Shown piece after piece: positions 25,720 to 35,305 of a stretch of 64,000 bases of DNA; the first letter of the stretch is position 1; every line of letters begins with the position of its first letter. The notes beneath the pieces were generated by a model. It did no database searches. It saw only the letters and a list, made by a program, of their open reading frames with translations, and was not told the DNA's origin. The DNA lies in contig CBDDCC010000023.1 in NCBI GenBank assembly GCA_965225935.1, forward strand, positions 558,001-622,000, written 5' to 3'. This DNA is from CALJXB01 sp965225935 (lineage in GTDB: Bacteria; Pseudomonadota; Alphaproteobacteria; Kiloniellales; JAKSDN01). The position numbers and the translations under genes are program-made.

Positions 25720-28032
25720 TCAGGACCCCGCGCCCTCCGGGCCACCCGCCTTGGCCGAATCAAGCGCCGCCAGCACCTGGGGCGGCGACATGGGCAGGTC
25801 GGTGAAGCGCAGGCCCGTCGCCCGCGAGACCGCGTTGGCGATGGCGCCCAGCGGCGGCACGATGGGCGTCTCGCCCACGCCGCGCACACCGTAGGGATGG
25901 CCGGGGTTGGGCACCTCGACGATCACCGTATCGATCATCGGCACGTCCGAGGCGACCGGCATGCGGTAGTCCAGGAAGCCTGGGTTCTGCAGCTTGCCGT
26001 CCTCGCCGTAGACGTAGGCCTCGTTGAGCGCCCAGCCGATGCCCTGGACGGCGCCGCCCTGGTACTGGCCCTCCACGTAGCTCGGGTGGACCGCCTTGCC
26101 GGCATCCTGGACCACCGTGTAGCGCAGCACCGTGACCCGGCCGGTCTCCTCGTCCACTTCCACGTCGACGATATGGGTGCCGAAGCTGGCCCCCGCGCCC
26201 TCGGCGTTGATCTCGGCGTGACCGGCGACGGGCCCGCCGGTGTTGGCCGCCACCTTGGCGATCTCGGCGAGCGACATGGGCTCGAACTCGCCGGCGTTGG
26301 GACCGGCGGGCTTGGCCTGGCCGTCCTCCCAGGTAACCGCCTCCGGCGAAATGCCCCAGAGGCCCGCCGCCCGGGCGCAGAGGTCGGCGACCACGTCGCG
26401 GGCCGCCTGGATGGTGGCGAGGCCGACCGAGAAGGCGACGCGGCTGCCGCCGGTCATGTCGTTGTAGCCGAGGGCGGAGGTGTCGGCGACGATGGCGCGC
26501 ACCTTGCTGTAGGGGATGCCGAGCTCCTCGGCCGCGATCATGCACTGGGCGGCCCGCGAGCCGCCGATGTCGGGCGTGCCCATGACCAGCGTCACGGTGC
26601 CGTCGGCGTTGACGTTGAGGTTCACGCTGGTCTCGCCGCCGAAGTTGAACCAGAAGCCGCTGGCGACGCCCCGGCCCTGGTGCGGGCCGACGGGGGCCTT
26701 GTAGTGGTCATGGGCTTTCGCAGCCTCGAGGGTCTCGACCAGTCCGACGGGGCCGAGCCTGGGGCCATAGGCCGTCTCGGTGCCCTCCTTGGCCGCGTTC
26801 TTGAGCCGCAGCTCGAGCGGGTCCATGCCGATCCTCTCAGCGAGCTCATCGATCACGCTCTCCACCGCGAAGGCCGACATGGGCGAGCCGGGCGCCCGGT
26901 AGGCCGCCGCCTTGGGCCGGTTGGTGACCACGTCGTAGCCGATCACCTTCACATGCTCCAGGTCGTAGCAGACGAAGGCCGACATGCTGCCGAGGCCGAT
27001 CGGCGAGCCGGTGAAGGCGCCGCCCTGGTATTTCAGCGTCGCCTCGCCGGCCGTCAGGCGGCCGTCCTTCGTGGCGCCGATCTTGACCCGCATACTGGTG
27101 CTCGCGGTGGGGCCGGAGGCGCGGAACACCTCGCTGCGGCTCATCACCAGCTTGACCGGGCGGCCGGCCTTGCGCGACAGCGCCAGCGCCAGCGGCTCGA
27201 TAAAGACCGTGGTCTTGCCGCCGAACCCGCCGCCGATCTCCGACGCGGTGACCCGGAGACGCGAGAAGTCGAGCCCGAGCAGGTCGGCGCAGGCGTTCCG
27301 GACGAAATAGTGGCCCTGGGTGCAGCACCAGAGCTCGGCCTGGCCGTCCTCGCTGTAGCTGGCGACGCAGGCCTGGGGCTCGATGTAGCCCTGGTGCACG
27401 GCCTCGGTGGCGAAGTCGCGCTCGACCACCACGTCGGCCTCGGCGAAGCCCTGCTCCACGTCGCCCCGGGTGACCTCCACCCGCTTGGCCACGTTGGAGG
27501 GCGTCTCCGGCTTCGGCTCGACCCCCTTGGTGAACATGTCGTCGTGCAGGACCGGCGCGTCGGGCCGCATGGCGGCCTCCACGTCGATGACGTGGGGCAG
27601 CGGCTCGTAGTCCACCTCGATCAGCTTGAGCGCCCGCTTTGCAATCGTGGCGCTGGTCGCCGCCACGGCCGCCACCGCGTGGCCTTCGTAGAGCGCCTTC
27701 TCGCGGGCCATGACGTTGTGCGCGATATCGCGCAGGCTCTCGTCCACCTCTCCGTGCAGGGTCTCGTCCGCCGTCACCGGAGGGAAGTCGTCGCGGGTGA
27801 CCACCGCCTTCACGCCCGCCAGGGCCTCTGCCTTGGAGGCGTCGATGGACCTGATGCGGGCGTGGGGATGGGGGCTGCGCAGCACCTTGCCCACCAGCAT
27901 GCCCGGCAGGACAAGGTCGGCGCCGAACTTGGCCCGGCCGGTCACCTTGTCGACGCCGTCGGGGCGCAGGGGGCGGTTTCCCACTTGCTTGAAGGTGTGC
28001 TCCCTCGCGTCGGTCTTGGTGTCGAGCGGCAT
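25720..28032 (-). CDS. Molybdenum hydroxylase (xanthine dehydrogenase family) large subunit
   Basis: This 770-residue molybdopterin subunit has the Mo-site loop SEIGGGFGGKT, AAYRAPGSPMSAFAVES, MIAAEELGIPYSKV and the C-terminal catalytic Glu in GVRGVGETP. With the FeS and FAD subunits upstream it forms an alpha-beta-gamma enzyme that hydroxylates a heterocycle or aldehyde with water as oxygen source. The loop GTPDIGGSRA replaces the common GxxDxGQG, so its substrate is probably not xanthine. GGGAGG sits eight bases before ATG 28032. A role on pyridine or purine compounds is possible given the neighbouring island, but this is only inference. Confidence 0.88.
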   Translation of the reverse strand: MPLDTKTDAREHTFKQVGNRPLRPDGVDKVTGRAKFGADLVLPGMLVGKVLRSPHPHARIRSIDASKAEALAGVKAVVTRDDFPPVTADETLHGEVDESLRDIAHNVMAREKALYEGHAVAAVAATSATIAKRALKLIEVDYEPLPHVIDVEAAMRPDAPVLHDDMFTKGVEPKPETPSNVAKRVEVTRGDVEQGFAEADVVVERDFATEAVHQGYIEPQACVASYSEDGQAELWCCTQGHYFVRNACADLLGLDFSRLRVTASEIGGGFGGKTTVFIEPLALALSRKAGRPVKLVMSRSEVFRASGPTASTSMRVKIGATKDGRLTAGEATLKYQGGAFTGSPIGLGSMSAFVCYDLEHVKVIGYDVVTNRPKAAAYRAPGSPMSAFAVESVIDELAERIGMDPLELRLKNAAKEGTETAYGPRLGPVGLVETLEAAKAHDHYKAPVGPHQGRGVASGFWFNFGGETSVNLNVNADGTVTLVMGTPDIGGSRAAQCMIAAEELGIPYSKVRAIVADTSALGYNDMTGGSRVAFSVGLATIQAARDVVADLCARAAGLWGISPEAVTWEDGQAKPAGPNAGEFEPMSLAEIAKVAANTGGPVAGHAEINAEGAGASFGTHIVDVEVDEETGRVTVLRYTVVQDAGKAVHPSYVEGQYQGGAVQGIGWALNEAYVYGEDGKLQNPGFLDYRMPVASDVPMIDTVIVEVPNPGHPYGVRGVGETPIVPPLGAIANAVSRATGLRFTDLPMSPPQVLAALDSAKAGGPEGAGS

Positions 28033-28046
28033 GGATTGGTCCTCCC

Positions 28047-28520
28047 TCATCTCCGCATTTCGGCGGCAGTGTCGAGCACTGCGCGCACGATCTTGTCGTA
28101 GCCCGTGCAGCGGCAGAGGTTTCCCGCCAACCAGTAGCGCACCTCGGTCTCGCTCGGATCCGGGTTGCACTCCAGAAGCGCCTTGGCCGCGACCAGGAAG
28201 CCGGGCGTGCAGACCCCGCACTGCAGGGCGGCATGCTCCAGGAACTTCTCCTGCAGGGGATGCAGGCCCTTGCCGTCGGCCATGCCCTCGATGGTCTCGA
28301 CCTCGCGCCCGTCGACCTCGGCGCCCAGCACCAGGCAGGCGCAGACCAGGCGGCCGTCCAGGGTGACACTGCAGGCACCGCAGTCGCCCGAGCCGCAGCC
28401 TTCCTTGCTGCCGGTCAGGCCAAGGTGGTCGCGCAGCACGTCGAGCAAGGTCTCCTGGGGCTCGCAAAGATACTCGACCGCATCGCCGTTGATGGTCGTG
28501 GAAACGCGGCAGCTCGTCAT
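28047..28520 (-). CDS. Molybdenum hydroxylase [2Fe-2S] subunit
   Basis: This 157-residue protein has two [2Fe-2S] domains: the plant-type cluster CGSGDCGACSV with a further Cys in LVCACLVLG, and the C-terminal cluster in QCGVCTPGF and NLCRCTGYDKIV. It passes electrons from the Mo site to the FAD subunit. Its start overlaps the FAD-subunit stop (ATGA), showing translational coupling, and the large subunit follows after 14 bp. Confidence 0.92.
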   Translation of the reverse strand: MTSCRVSTTINGDAVEYLCEPQETLLDVLRDHLGLTGSKEGCGSGDCGACSVTLDGRLVCACLVLGAEVDGREVETIEGMADGKGLHPLQEKFLEHAALQCGVCTPGFLVAAKALLECNPDPSETEVRYWLAGNLCRCTGYDKIVRAVLDTAAEMRR

Positions 28521-29380
28521 GGGTTCGTCCTCGCGCGCTCGTGGGCCTTCTCGGCGGCCCTGCGGGTCAGCACGCCCGCCACCTTTATGCGGTAGTCTTT
28601 GGTGCCGCGCTTGTCGTCGATCGGCCGGCAGGCGGCCGCAGCCGCCGCCGCCGCAGCCGCGAGGGCCGGCTCGTCCAGCGCCGTGCCGACCAGGGCCTCT
28701 GCCGCCTCCGGCACCAGCAGCGGCCGCTCGGCGACGGCCCCCAGGGCGACCCGCGCGGCGCCGCAGCGGCCGTCCGCGTCGAGGGTCAGGTTGACGCCGG
28801 CTCCGACCACGGCGATGTCCATCTCGGTGCGCGGGATGAAGCGCAGGTAGGCGTCCCCGGAGCGGGGCTGGCGGGCCGGCAGCAGGAACGAGACCACGAT
28901 CTCGCCCTGCGCCAGGGAAGTCCTGCCGGGGCCGGTGACCACCTCCTCGACCGGGATCTCGCGGGCGCCGTCCGGGCCGACGATGCGGGCGACCGCGCCG
29001 GCGGCGATCATCGCCGGCACGCTGTCGGCCGCAGGAGAGGCGTTGCAGAGGTTGCCGCCGAGGGAGGCGCGGCCCTGGATCTGGGTCGAGCCGATCAGCT
29101 CCGCCGCCTCGACCACGCCGGGCCAGGCCGCGCCGAGCGCCTCGTGCTCGCCCAGCTCCGCCCCGCTGACCGCAGCGCCGACACGAAAGCCTCCGTCCTC
29201 GGCGTCGATCCGCCGCAGCTCGGGGATGCGCTTCACGTCGACGATCAGATCCGGCTCGATCAGGTCCGAGCGCAGCTGCACCAGCAGGTCGGTGCCACCC
29301 GCCAGCGGGCGCGCCACGCCGGGCTCGCCGGCCAGCAGGCCGATGGCCGCATCCAGGGTTTCAGGCGCCTCATAACGCAT
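28517..29380 (-). CDS. Molybdenum hydroxylase FAD subunit
   Basis: This 287-residue medium subunit has the FAD-binding blocks PLAGGTDLLVQLR at about 25-37 and QGRASLGGNLCNASPAADS at about 102-120, followed by the CO-dehydrogenase-type flavoprotein C-terminal domain. It sends electrons to NAD or a quinone/oxygen acceptor. An alanine run of about ten residues near position 240 is a low-complexity linker. It is the first structural gene of the hydroxylase set, 200 bp after the cofactor-maturation gene at 29582. Confidence 0.9.
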   Translation of the reverse strand: MRYEAPETLDAAIGLLAGEPGVARPLAGGTDLLVQLRSDLIEPDLIVDVKRIPELRRIDAEDGGFRVGAAVSGAELGEHEALGAAWPGVVEAAELIGSTQIQGRASLGGNLCNASPAADSVPAMIAAGAVARIVGPDGAREIPVEEVVTGPGRTSLAQGEIVVSFLLPARQPRSGDAYLRFIPRTEMDIAVVGAGVNLTLDADGRCGAARVALGAVAERPLLVPEAAEALVGTALDEPALAAAAAAAAAACRPIDDKRGTKDYRIKVAGVLTRRAAEKAHERARTNP

Positions 29381-29581
29381 GTCTTTGGTTCCCGCTTGCC
29401 TTCCCGATCCGGCGCGGACTCAGGCGCCCACGCGTGTGCCCCCCGGACACGAACGAAATCTGTACGTCCCGGAAGCCCTGCCCCCTCCATGAGGTCATAC
29501 CGTAGGATGTATGATTTCCCGAGCGAAACGGCAACAGCGCAATGCCACGGCCAGGCGCGCCGTTTCGCCGCCAAGGAATTC

Positions 29582-31288
29582 TCAGGCTTTTTGGGCGCCC
29601 TCTTCGGTCAGCGCCCGCAGGCCCTCGGGCGTGTCCACGTCGCGCAGCACCCCATCGCCCGCGGGGAGGTCGTCCATCGCGACCTCGCAGACCGCTTCCG
29701 GATACTCGCCGATCACGGCTTTGGCGCCCACGTCGCCGGAGATGGCCTGGACCTCGGCGAAGAAGCGGCGCGCCAGCAGGACCGGGTTGCCCCGTTTGCC
29801 GCCCCAGGTGGGCAGGCAGATAGCGCGTCCCTCCAGAGGATCGAAGGCGGCGATCAGACGGTCGAGCATGGCGGCGTTCACCCGCGGCATGTCGGCGAGG
29901 CAGACGAGGGCGGCCTCGGCTTCCTCCGGCAGGGCGGCGAGGCCCCGGTGCAGGGAGGTGCTGAGGCCGGCCTCGAAGCCGGGATTGTGGACCGTCTCCA
30001 GCCTGTCCCCCATGCCCGTCCCTAGGCCCGCTGCGGCGAGCGCCGCTTCGACCCGGTCCCGCTCGTGCCCGGTCACCAAGACGACGGGCCGCGCGTGGGA
30101 GGCAAGGACCTCAGCCGCCGCCCGGACCACCATGGGCCGGCCCTCGACCTCGGCCAGCAGCTTGTTGACCGCACCCATGCGGGTCGAGCGGCCCGCAGCC
30201 AGGACGACGGCGGCGACCCGCGGCGGCAGGGCGGGCGCAGGCTCCGGCGCCTGCTCCGAGACGCGCTCCGCCGGCTGCTCCACGGCCTCGGCCCGTGGCA
30301 ACGGCCGGGCGCCGGTCTCCTTCAAGAGCCCGCCCGCGCCCATGGCCATGATGTCGGCGGGAGCCACGGCAAGACCGGCGACCAGGCGCTGCAGCACCCA
30401 GTCGAAGCCGTTCGGCTTGGGCGAGCGGGCGCAGCCCGGAAGGCCGATGATGGGGACCGGTCCCAGACGGCCGAGCAGCAGCAGGTTTCCCGGGTCCACG
30501 GGCATGCCGAAGTGCTCGACCGTGCCGCCCGCCGCCTCGATTCCCGCCGGCACCACGTCCCGCCGGTCGACGATGGCCGAGGCGCCCGAGACCAGAACGA
30601 TCTCCGCCCCGGCGTCGCGCAGGGCCGAGATCGCCGACGCCACCTCGGCGGTCCCGTGGGGACAGCGCCGTTCTTCGGCCGGCGGGCAGTCGAGGGCAGC
30701 CAGGCGGGCGTTCACCACGTCCAGCATCTTGTCCAGCAGGCTCTGCTTCAGGCCCGGCAGCCCGGTCTGCACCAGCCCGACCCGTCGAGGGGCGAAGGGG
30801 GCAATCGTCATCACGGGCGCCGCGCCCCGCGCCGACGCCAAGGCACGCTCCAGTACCGCCCCCTCCACGGCAAAGGGAATGATCTTGATGGTGGCCACCA
30901 TCTGTCGGGCCTCGACGGCGGCGAAAGGCGGCAGGCTCGCCACCGTCACCGCCTCGTCCACCAGGTTGAGCTGATCGAGCCGGTCGCGGTCGAGGACCAG
31001 CAGGCCGCGGGCACCGGCCAGGAGGTTGCAGCGTCCGGTGAAGGCGGCGCTCGCGGTCAGTTGGCCGCCCGCCAGAGCCGTGGCAAGGCGCGCCGCCGCT
31101 TCGTCCTCGTGCAGGTCGCCCGGCTCCAGCCGCGCGGCCATCACGTGGCCGAGGCCGGCGGCGGCGAGCACGGCGAGGTCGTCCGCGCCCAGCCGCCGGC
31201 CCTTCTTGAAGGCGGCCCCTCCGGCTTTGATCGAGTGGGCGAGGATGGCCCCTTCCGCCTCGGCCAGCGGCGTCTCGCCGAAGATCAC
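29582..31288 (-). CDS. Fused molybdopterin-binding / MocA-type nucleotidyltransferase
   Basis: The protein has 568 residues in two parts. Residues 1 to about 335 form a MoeA/MogA-like molybdopterin-binding region (VLVSGASAIVDRRDVVP, GNLLLLGRLGPVPIIGLPGC). Residues from about 357 form a MobA/MocA-like transferase with the nucleotide loop VVLAAGRSTRMG, followed by Lys in NKLLAEVEGRP. It is expected to convert Mo-cofactor to the cytosine dinucleotide form used by hydroxylases. A Pro/Ala/Glu-rich linker joins the parts. Start overlaps the stop of the XdhC gene (ATGA). A 200-bp gap separates it from the hydroxylase genes. Confidence 0.85.
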   Translation of the reverse strand: MIFGETPLAEAEGAILAHSIKAGGAAFKKGRRLGADDLAVLAAAGLGHVMAARLEPGDLHEDEAAARLATALAGGQLTASAAFTGRCNLLAGARGLLVLDRDRLDQLNLVDEAVTVASLPPFAAVEARQMVATIKIIPFAVEGAVLERALASARGAAPVMTIAPFAPRRVGLVQTGLPGLKQSLLDKMLDVVNARLAALDCPPAEERRCPHGTAEVASAISALRDAGAEIVLVSGASAIVDRRDVVPAGIEAAGGTVEHFGMPVDPGNLLLLGRLGPVPIIGLPGCARSPKPNGFDWVLQRLVAGLAVAPADIMAMGAGGLLKETGARPLPRAEAVEQPAERVSEQAPEPAPALPPRVAAVVLAAGRSTRMGAVNKLLAEVEGRPMVVRAAAEVLASHARPVVLVTGHERDRVEAALAAAGLGTGMGDRLETVHNPGFEAGLSTSLHRGLAALPEEAEAALVCLADMPRVNAAMLDRLIAAFDPLEGRAICLPTWGGKRGNPVLLARRFFAEVQAISGDVGAKAVIGEYPEAVCEVAMDDLPAGDGVLRDVDTPEGLRALTEEGAQKA

Positions 31289-32001
31289 GAGGCGCTTCCG
31301 GCCGGCACCAGAACCGGGGCGCCGCGGCGCGCCTGGGTCATCTGGGCGAGGATCGAGATGGCGATCTCGGCCGGGCTCTTGGCGCCGATGGGAAGCCCGA
31401 CCGGCCCATGAATGCGGGCGAGCGCCGCCTCGTCGAGGCCTGCCTTGCGCAACCGCTTGAGGCGCGCGGCCTGGGTCTTCGTGCTGCCCAGGGCGCCGAT
31501 GTAGAAGGCCGGCGAGTCGAGCGCCACCTTCAGCGCCGGATCGTCCAGCTTGGGATCGTGGGTCAGGGTCACGATCGCCGAGCGATGGTCTGGCGCCAGC
31601 GCCGCGAGCGCCTCGTCCGGCCAGTCGGTGACCAGGTCGACGCCGGGAAAGCGCTCGCCCGTGGCCCAGGCCCGGCGCGGGTCGAGGACCGTCACGTCGT
31701 AGCCCGCCGCGGCGGCCAGCGGCACCAGCTGCTGGGCGATGTGGACGGCGCCCACCACGAAGAGCCGCAGCGGCGGGCTGAAGACCCGATGGAAGCGCGC
31801 GCCCGCGGCATCCAAGCCGCTGCGGTCTTCGCTGAGGGCTTTCCGTGCCGCCTCCACCTCCTCCGCGTCGAGGGTGAGGGCCCCTTGCATACCCTCCCCG
31901 TCGACCAGCGCCTGGGCGCCGCTCTCCAGGTCGGTGACCAGGACCGCGGCGCGCTTGGCCGCGCGCAGCGCCAGCAACCTGTCGAGGAGGTCTCGTCGCA
32001 C
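31285..32001 (-). CDS. xdhC: XdhC family protein, Rossmann domain part
   Basis: This 238-residue protein contains the C-terminal XdhC Rossmann domain: RLFVVGAVHIAQQLVPLAAAAGYDVTVLDPR, then AIVTLTHDPKLD, YIGALGSTKT and GPVGLPIGAKSPAEIAISI. XdhC binds molybdenum cofactor and loads it, sulfurated, into xanthine-dehydrogenase-type enzymes. The GTG start at 32001 lies only a few bases after the stop of the short partner gene encoding the N-terminal CoxI-type part. The two-gene split is known in alphaproteobacteria and should not be read as a frameshift. Confidence 0.85.
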   Translation of the reverse strand: MRRDLLDRLLALRAAKRAAVLVTDLESGAQALVDGEGMQGALTLDAEEVEAARKALSEDRSGLDAAGARFHRVFSPPLRLFVVGAVHIAQQLVPLAAAAGYDVTVLDPRRAWATGERFPGVDLVTDWPDEALAALAPDHRSAIVTLTHDPKLDDPALKVALDSPAFYIGALGSTKTQAARLKRLRKAGLDEAALARIHGPVGLPIGAKSPAEIAISILAQMTQARRGAPVLVPAGSAS

Positions 32002-32006
32002 CCGGC

Positions 32007-32354
32007 CTACTCCAGCGCTTCGACGAAGACCCGGAGCGTTCCGCCGCAGGCTAGCCCCACCTCCCAGGCCATCTCGTGGGTGACTCCGTACTGCAGGACC
32101 TTGGGCGGCGCGCCCGCCATGACGGCGCGGGCCTCCTCGACCACCGCGCCCTCGACGCAGCCGCCGGAAACCGAGCCCACCATGCGGCCCGTCTCGTCGA
32201 CCGCGAGCTGGCTGCCGACCGGGCGCGGCGACGAGCCCCAGGTGGCGATCACCGTGGCGAGGGCCACCCGCCGGCCCTCGTCCCGCCAGCGCGCCGCCGT
32301 GGCGAGCACGTCCTGTGCGCCGGCTCCCGGCTCCAGCACCGCATCCTCGCTCAT
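32007..32354 (-). CDS. XdhC/CoxI N-terminal domain protein
   Basis: This 115-residue protein has the XdhC/CoxI N-terminal motif: ALATVIATWGSSPRPVGSQL followed by GSVSGGCVEGAVVEEA with the conserved cysteine, and VGLACGGTLRVFVE with another. It is the separate N-terminal half of an XdhC system and probably works with the protein encoded five bases downstream. It appears to be the first gene of the hydroxylase maturation operon. Confidence 0.87.
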   Translation of the reverse strand: MSEDAVLEPGAGAQDVLATAARWRDEGRRVALATVIATWGSSPRPVGSQLAVDETGRMVGSVSGGCVEGAVVEEARAVMAGAPPKVLQYGVTHEMAWEVGLACGGTLRVFVEALE

Positions 32355-32532
32355 GGCCCGTCACCTCTGGGCGCTACTTTATGGGCTGCACCGAAGGCGG
32401 ACAACCGGAAGACCCAGTCGCGCGCAGGGCCGAAACCCGGGCGGACAATTGACCGCTGGCCTTTTGCGGCGCGAGGCGGAATTCTGGACCCGATCTTGGA
32501 CCGAGCTTAACGAGTCTGGAAGGACGAGACCG

Positions 32533-33009
32533 ATGGTGTCCCTGTTGCTGCTGCTGACCGTCACGGTCCTCTACGCCGGCTACAACCTGCTGGTCAAGGT
32601 ATCCGGCTCCTACGTGCCGGCGGAGGCGACCACGACCATCGTCGCCACCATCCTGCTGCAGCTCGCCGCGCTCGGCACCTCGTCGCTGTTCGCGGCCGCG
32701 CTGCTGCTGCGCGGCGGCCACGTCCTCCACCTGTCGTCGAGCGCCTACCTCTGGGCCGTCGCGGCAGGTCTCTGCATCGGAGGCGCCGAGATCGCCTACT
32801 TCTACCTCTTCGGAGGCATCGGCGGCCGCGAGCCGATGGCCGCCAGCGTGGCGATCCCCACCATCGTCAGCGGCACGGTGGTCATCACCATGCTGGCCTC
32901 CGCCTTCCTCCTGCGGGAATCCCTCAACTGGACGCAGCTCGTGGGCGGCGGCTGCATCGTGCTGGGCGTGATCATCCTGTTCTTGAACAAGGGCGCGCCC
33001 GCGAGCTGA
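32533..33009 (+). CDS. Small DMT/EamA-type membrane protein
   Basis: This 158-residue hydrophobic protein has about five predicted TM segments and a cytoplasmic loop. The last part, LASAFLLRESLNWTQLVGGGCIVLGVIIL, is the classic end of an EamA repeat (RExxxxxxxxGxxLIxxGV). It is half the length of usual ten-TM DMT exporters, so it would need to dimerise. GGAAGGA lies about nine bases before ATG 32533. It stands alone on the plus strand between two minus-strand operons. Confidence 0.75.
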   Translation: MVSLLLLLTVTVLYAGYNLLVKVSGSYVPAEATTTIVATILLQLAALGTSSLFAAALLLRGGHVLHLSSSAYLWAVAAGLCIGGAEIAYFYLFGGIGGREPMAASVAIPTIVSGTVVITMLASAFLLRESLNWTQLVGGGCIVLGVIILFLNKGAPAS

Positions 33010-33033
33010 GGCAACAGGGCGCCCCCTGCCGCC

Positions 33034-35235
33034 TCAGGCCGCGCTGACCGCTTCCGTCCGTCGGTCCTCCGGCAGCGCCGCGGCCTGGGCGATGCGCTTC
33101 GCCGGGAAGCGCACCGTCGCCGTGGTGCCGACCCCGAGCCGGCTCTGCAGGTCGAGCGTGCCGCCGTGCGCCTCCATCAGGGACTTGACCAGCGCCAGGC
33201 CAAGGCCGGTGCCCTCGCGCCGCCGGGTAAGGCTGCTGGCGATCTGCACGAAGGGCGCCAGCGCCTTGGGGATGTCTTCCAGCGCCATGCCGATGCCGCT
33301 GTCGATCACCTGGATGACGTAGCCGCTGTCGGCGCGGCACCAGGCCCGCAGGGTGATCTTGCCGCCGCGCTCGGTGAACTTCACGGCGTTGGTCATGAGG
33401 TTGGCCAGGATCTGCTTCAGCTTGGTCCGGTCGACGATCAGCGGCGGCAGGCCCTCCGGCACGTCGATCTCCAGCTCGATGTCCTCGCTCTCGGCCCGCA
33501 GCTTCACCAGGTTGACCACCGAGGCGATCACCTCGGCGACCCGCGTGGTCTCCTCGGTCAGTTTGTCCTTGCCGGACTCGACCTTGGCGAGATCCAGGAT
33601 GTTGCTGATCAGGTCGAAGAGGTAGCGTCCGGCCGAGTTGATGTCCTTGGCGTAGGAGCGGACCTTTTCCGGCCCCCTTTCCGCGGCGACGCCGCACTGG
33701 ATCAGCTCGGAGAAGCCGAGGATCGCGTTCAACGGCGTGCGCAGCTCGTGGCTCATGTTCGCCAGGAACTCGCTCTTCGCCCGGCTCGCCAGCTCGGCGT
33801 GCTCCTTGGCCAGCAGCAGCTCGGTCTCGACCTCCTTCTGCCGGGTGATGTCGACCATGATGCCCTGAAGGCGCACCGCGCCCTCGTCCTCGACCACGCT
33901 GGCCAGGTCCCGGATCCACTTCACCATGCCGTCGGCCGCGACCATGCGGTACTCGAACTCGTGGGACTCCCGCTGGGCGACCGCCTCCTTGCGGGACGCG
34001 ACGACCCAATCCCGGTCCTCGGGGTGGATGCGGTCTTCCCAGAAGTTGGGGTCGAGGGCCCAATGTCCGGCGGGATAGCCGAGCAGGTTGCGCGCCTGAC
34101 GGCTGACGAAGCGGAATGCCAGCGTGTCCGGATTGGCCTCCCAGACGATTCCCTCCACGGCATCGATGAGGCGGTCCTTGCTGGCCTTGCTAGCTTCCAG
34201 CTCGGCCGTGCGCTCGTGGACCAGGCGGTTGACCCGCGCGTTCTGCACCAGGAGCGGGATGACGATGGCGGCGACCAGCAGCGCGAAGACGCTGCCCGCC
34301 AGTTCGACGGTGCGCGCCTCGGACACCTCGGGGCCGCCGTTGTAGTCCGGCATGACGTCCCAGAAGAGCTTCCACTTGGCTTGACCGTTGGCCATGCGGA
34401 TGGAGATGGTCTCGACCGCCTCGGGCGGCGGCGTGGGCGCGCCGACGACGGGTTGGTAGACGGCGCGGGCACGGACCCTGCCGTCCCGCTGGGCGAGCCG
34501 GAGGCCGAGGCCGGCGACCGCGTGGTCGACGAGCAGGGAGTCCAGAAAGGCTTCCAGGTTGAGCACCGAGACCAGCACGCCTTCGTGGGACCCATTCGGC
34601 GCCTGGAATCCGAACATCATGTAGCAGGTCCCGTCGCTGCCTTTGTAGGCCGGTCCAACGACAACCTGGTCGGGCGCTTGAATGGCCGTCATGACCACCG
34701 TGCGCATGGCGCCGTTGGTCATCAGGTCGTCTCGCAGCTCCAGGTGCCCCGGCTGGCCGGACAGCAGACTGATGGCGAAGCTCTCGGAGTTTGGCAGCGC
34801 CGGCTTGCCGCTCGGCCCCACGACGGTCAGGGGCCCGCCAAGGGCGCGTTCCAGCTCCGGCCGCTCGACAAGGTCGGCGCGCATGGCGTAGGCGACGAGA
34901 TCGAAGGACCATTCGTCCTGCCAGCCCTGAACGGCGCGCGCGGCCCGGTCGAACTCGGCAGCGTCGACCGAGCCGGCGCCGTGAAAAAGAGCGGAGAAGG
35001 CCCGCAGGTTGGCGCGGGCCTGGGCGAGGGAGGCATAGATCGCCTCGGTGATGCGGGCCGTGTCGTGCCGCGCGTCTTGCAGCCACTGCGCCTCGGCCCG
35101 GTCCCGGATGCGGGCGCCGGTCTGCACGCTCGCGAGGATGCCCAGCAGCGTGCAAAGGCAGACGAGAGCCAGGAGCAGGGGGCGCTGGTTGCTCAATGCA
35201 GTACCACCGGTCGGAGGAAGTCCCGAGCGGCCCAC
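33034..35235 (-). CDS. CHASE/PAS sensor histidine kinase
   Basis: The protein has 733 residues: an N-terminal TM segment near 17-38, a periplasmic CHASE domain (about 60-290; FSALFHGAGSVDAAEFDR and YMMFGFQAPNGSHEGVL), a second TM at about 310-332, a PAS/PAC domain (about 350-470) with EYRMVAADGMVKWIRD, HisKA (NMSHELRTPLNAILGF) and HATPase (NLMTNAVKF, DSGIGM, GTGLGLALVKSLMEAHGG). It has no receiver, so it needs a separate partner. The GTG at 35235 is weakly supported; a TTG at 35196 would give a protein starting directly before the first TM segment. The ligand is unknown. Confidence 0.87.
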   Translation of the reverse strand: MGRSGLPPTGGTALSNQRPLLLALVCLCTLLGILASVQTGARIRDRAEAQWLQDARHDTARITEAIYASLAQARANLRAFSALFHGAGSVDAAEFDRAARAVQGWQDEWSFDLVAYAMRADLVERPELERALGGPLTVVGPSGKPALPNSESFAISLLSGQPGHLELRDDLMTNGAMRTVVMTAIQAPDQVVVGPAYKGSDGTCYMMFGFQAPNGSHEGVLVSVLNLEAFLDSLLVDHAVAGLGLRLAQRDGRVRARAVYQPVVGAPTPPPEAVETISIRMANGQAKWKLFWDVMPDYNGGPEVSEARTVELAGSVFALLVAAIVIPLLVQNARVNRLVHERTAELEASKASKDRLIDAVEGIVWEANPDTLAFRFVSRQARNLLGYPAGHWALDPNFWEDRIHPEDRDWVVASRKEAVAQRESHEFEYRMVAADGMVKWIRDLASVVEDEGAVRLQGIMVDITRQKEVETELLLAKEHAELASRAKSEFLANMSHELRTPLNAILGFSELIQCGVAAERGPEKVRSYAKDINSAGRYLFDLISNILDLAKVESGKDKLTEETTRVAEVIASVVNLVKLRAESEDIELEIDVPEGLPPLIVDRTKLKQILANLMTNAVKFTERGGKITLRAWCRADSGYVIQVIDSGIGMALEDIPKALAPFVQIASSLTRRREGTGLGLALVKSLMEAHGGTLDLQSRLGVGTTATVRFPAKRIAQAAALPEDRRTEAVSAA

Positions 35236-35305
35236 AATGGGGAGCGCCGATTAACAGTTCCTTACCTATAAGACCTAACCTTTGCAGCGGCACTTGCACC
35301 GGCCC

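Noticed and set aside
31285..32354. XdhC interpreted as one frameshifted gene
   Set aside because: Both halves have their own start and complete domain, and the two-gene form is a known arrangement, so I call two intact genes.
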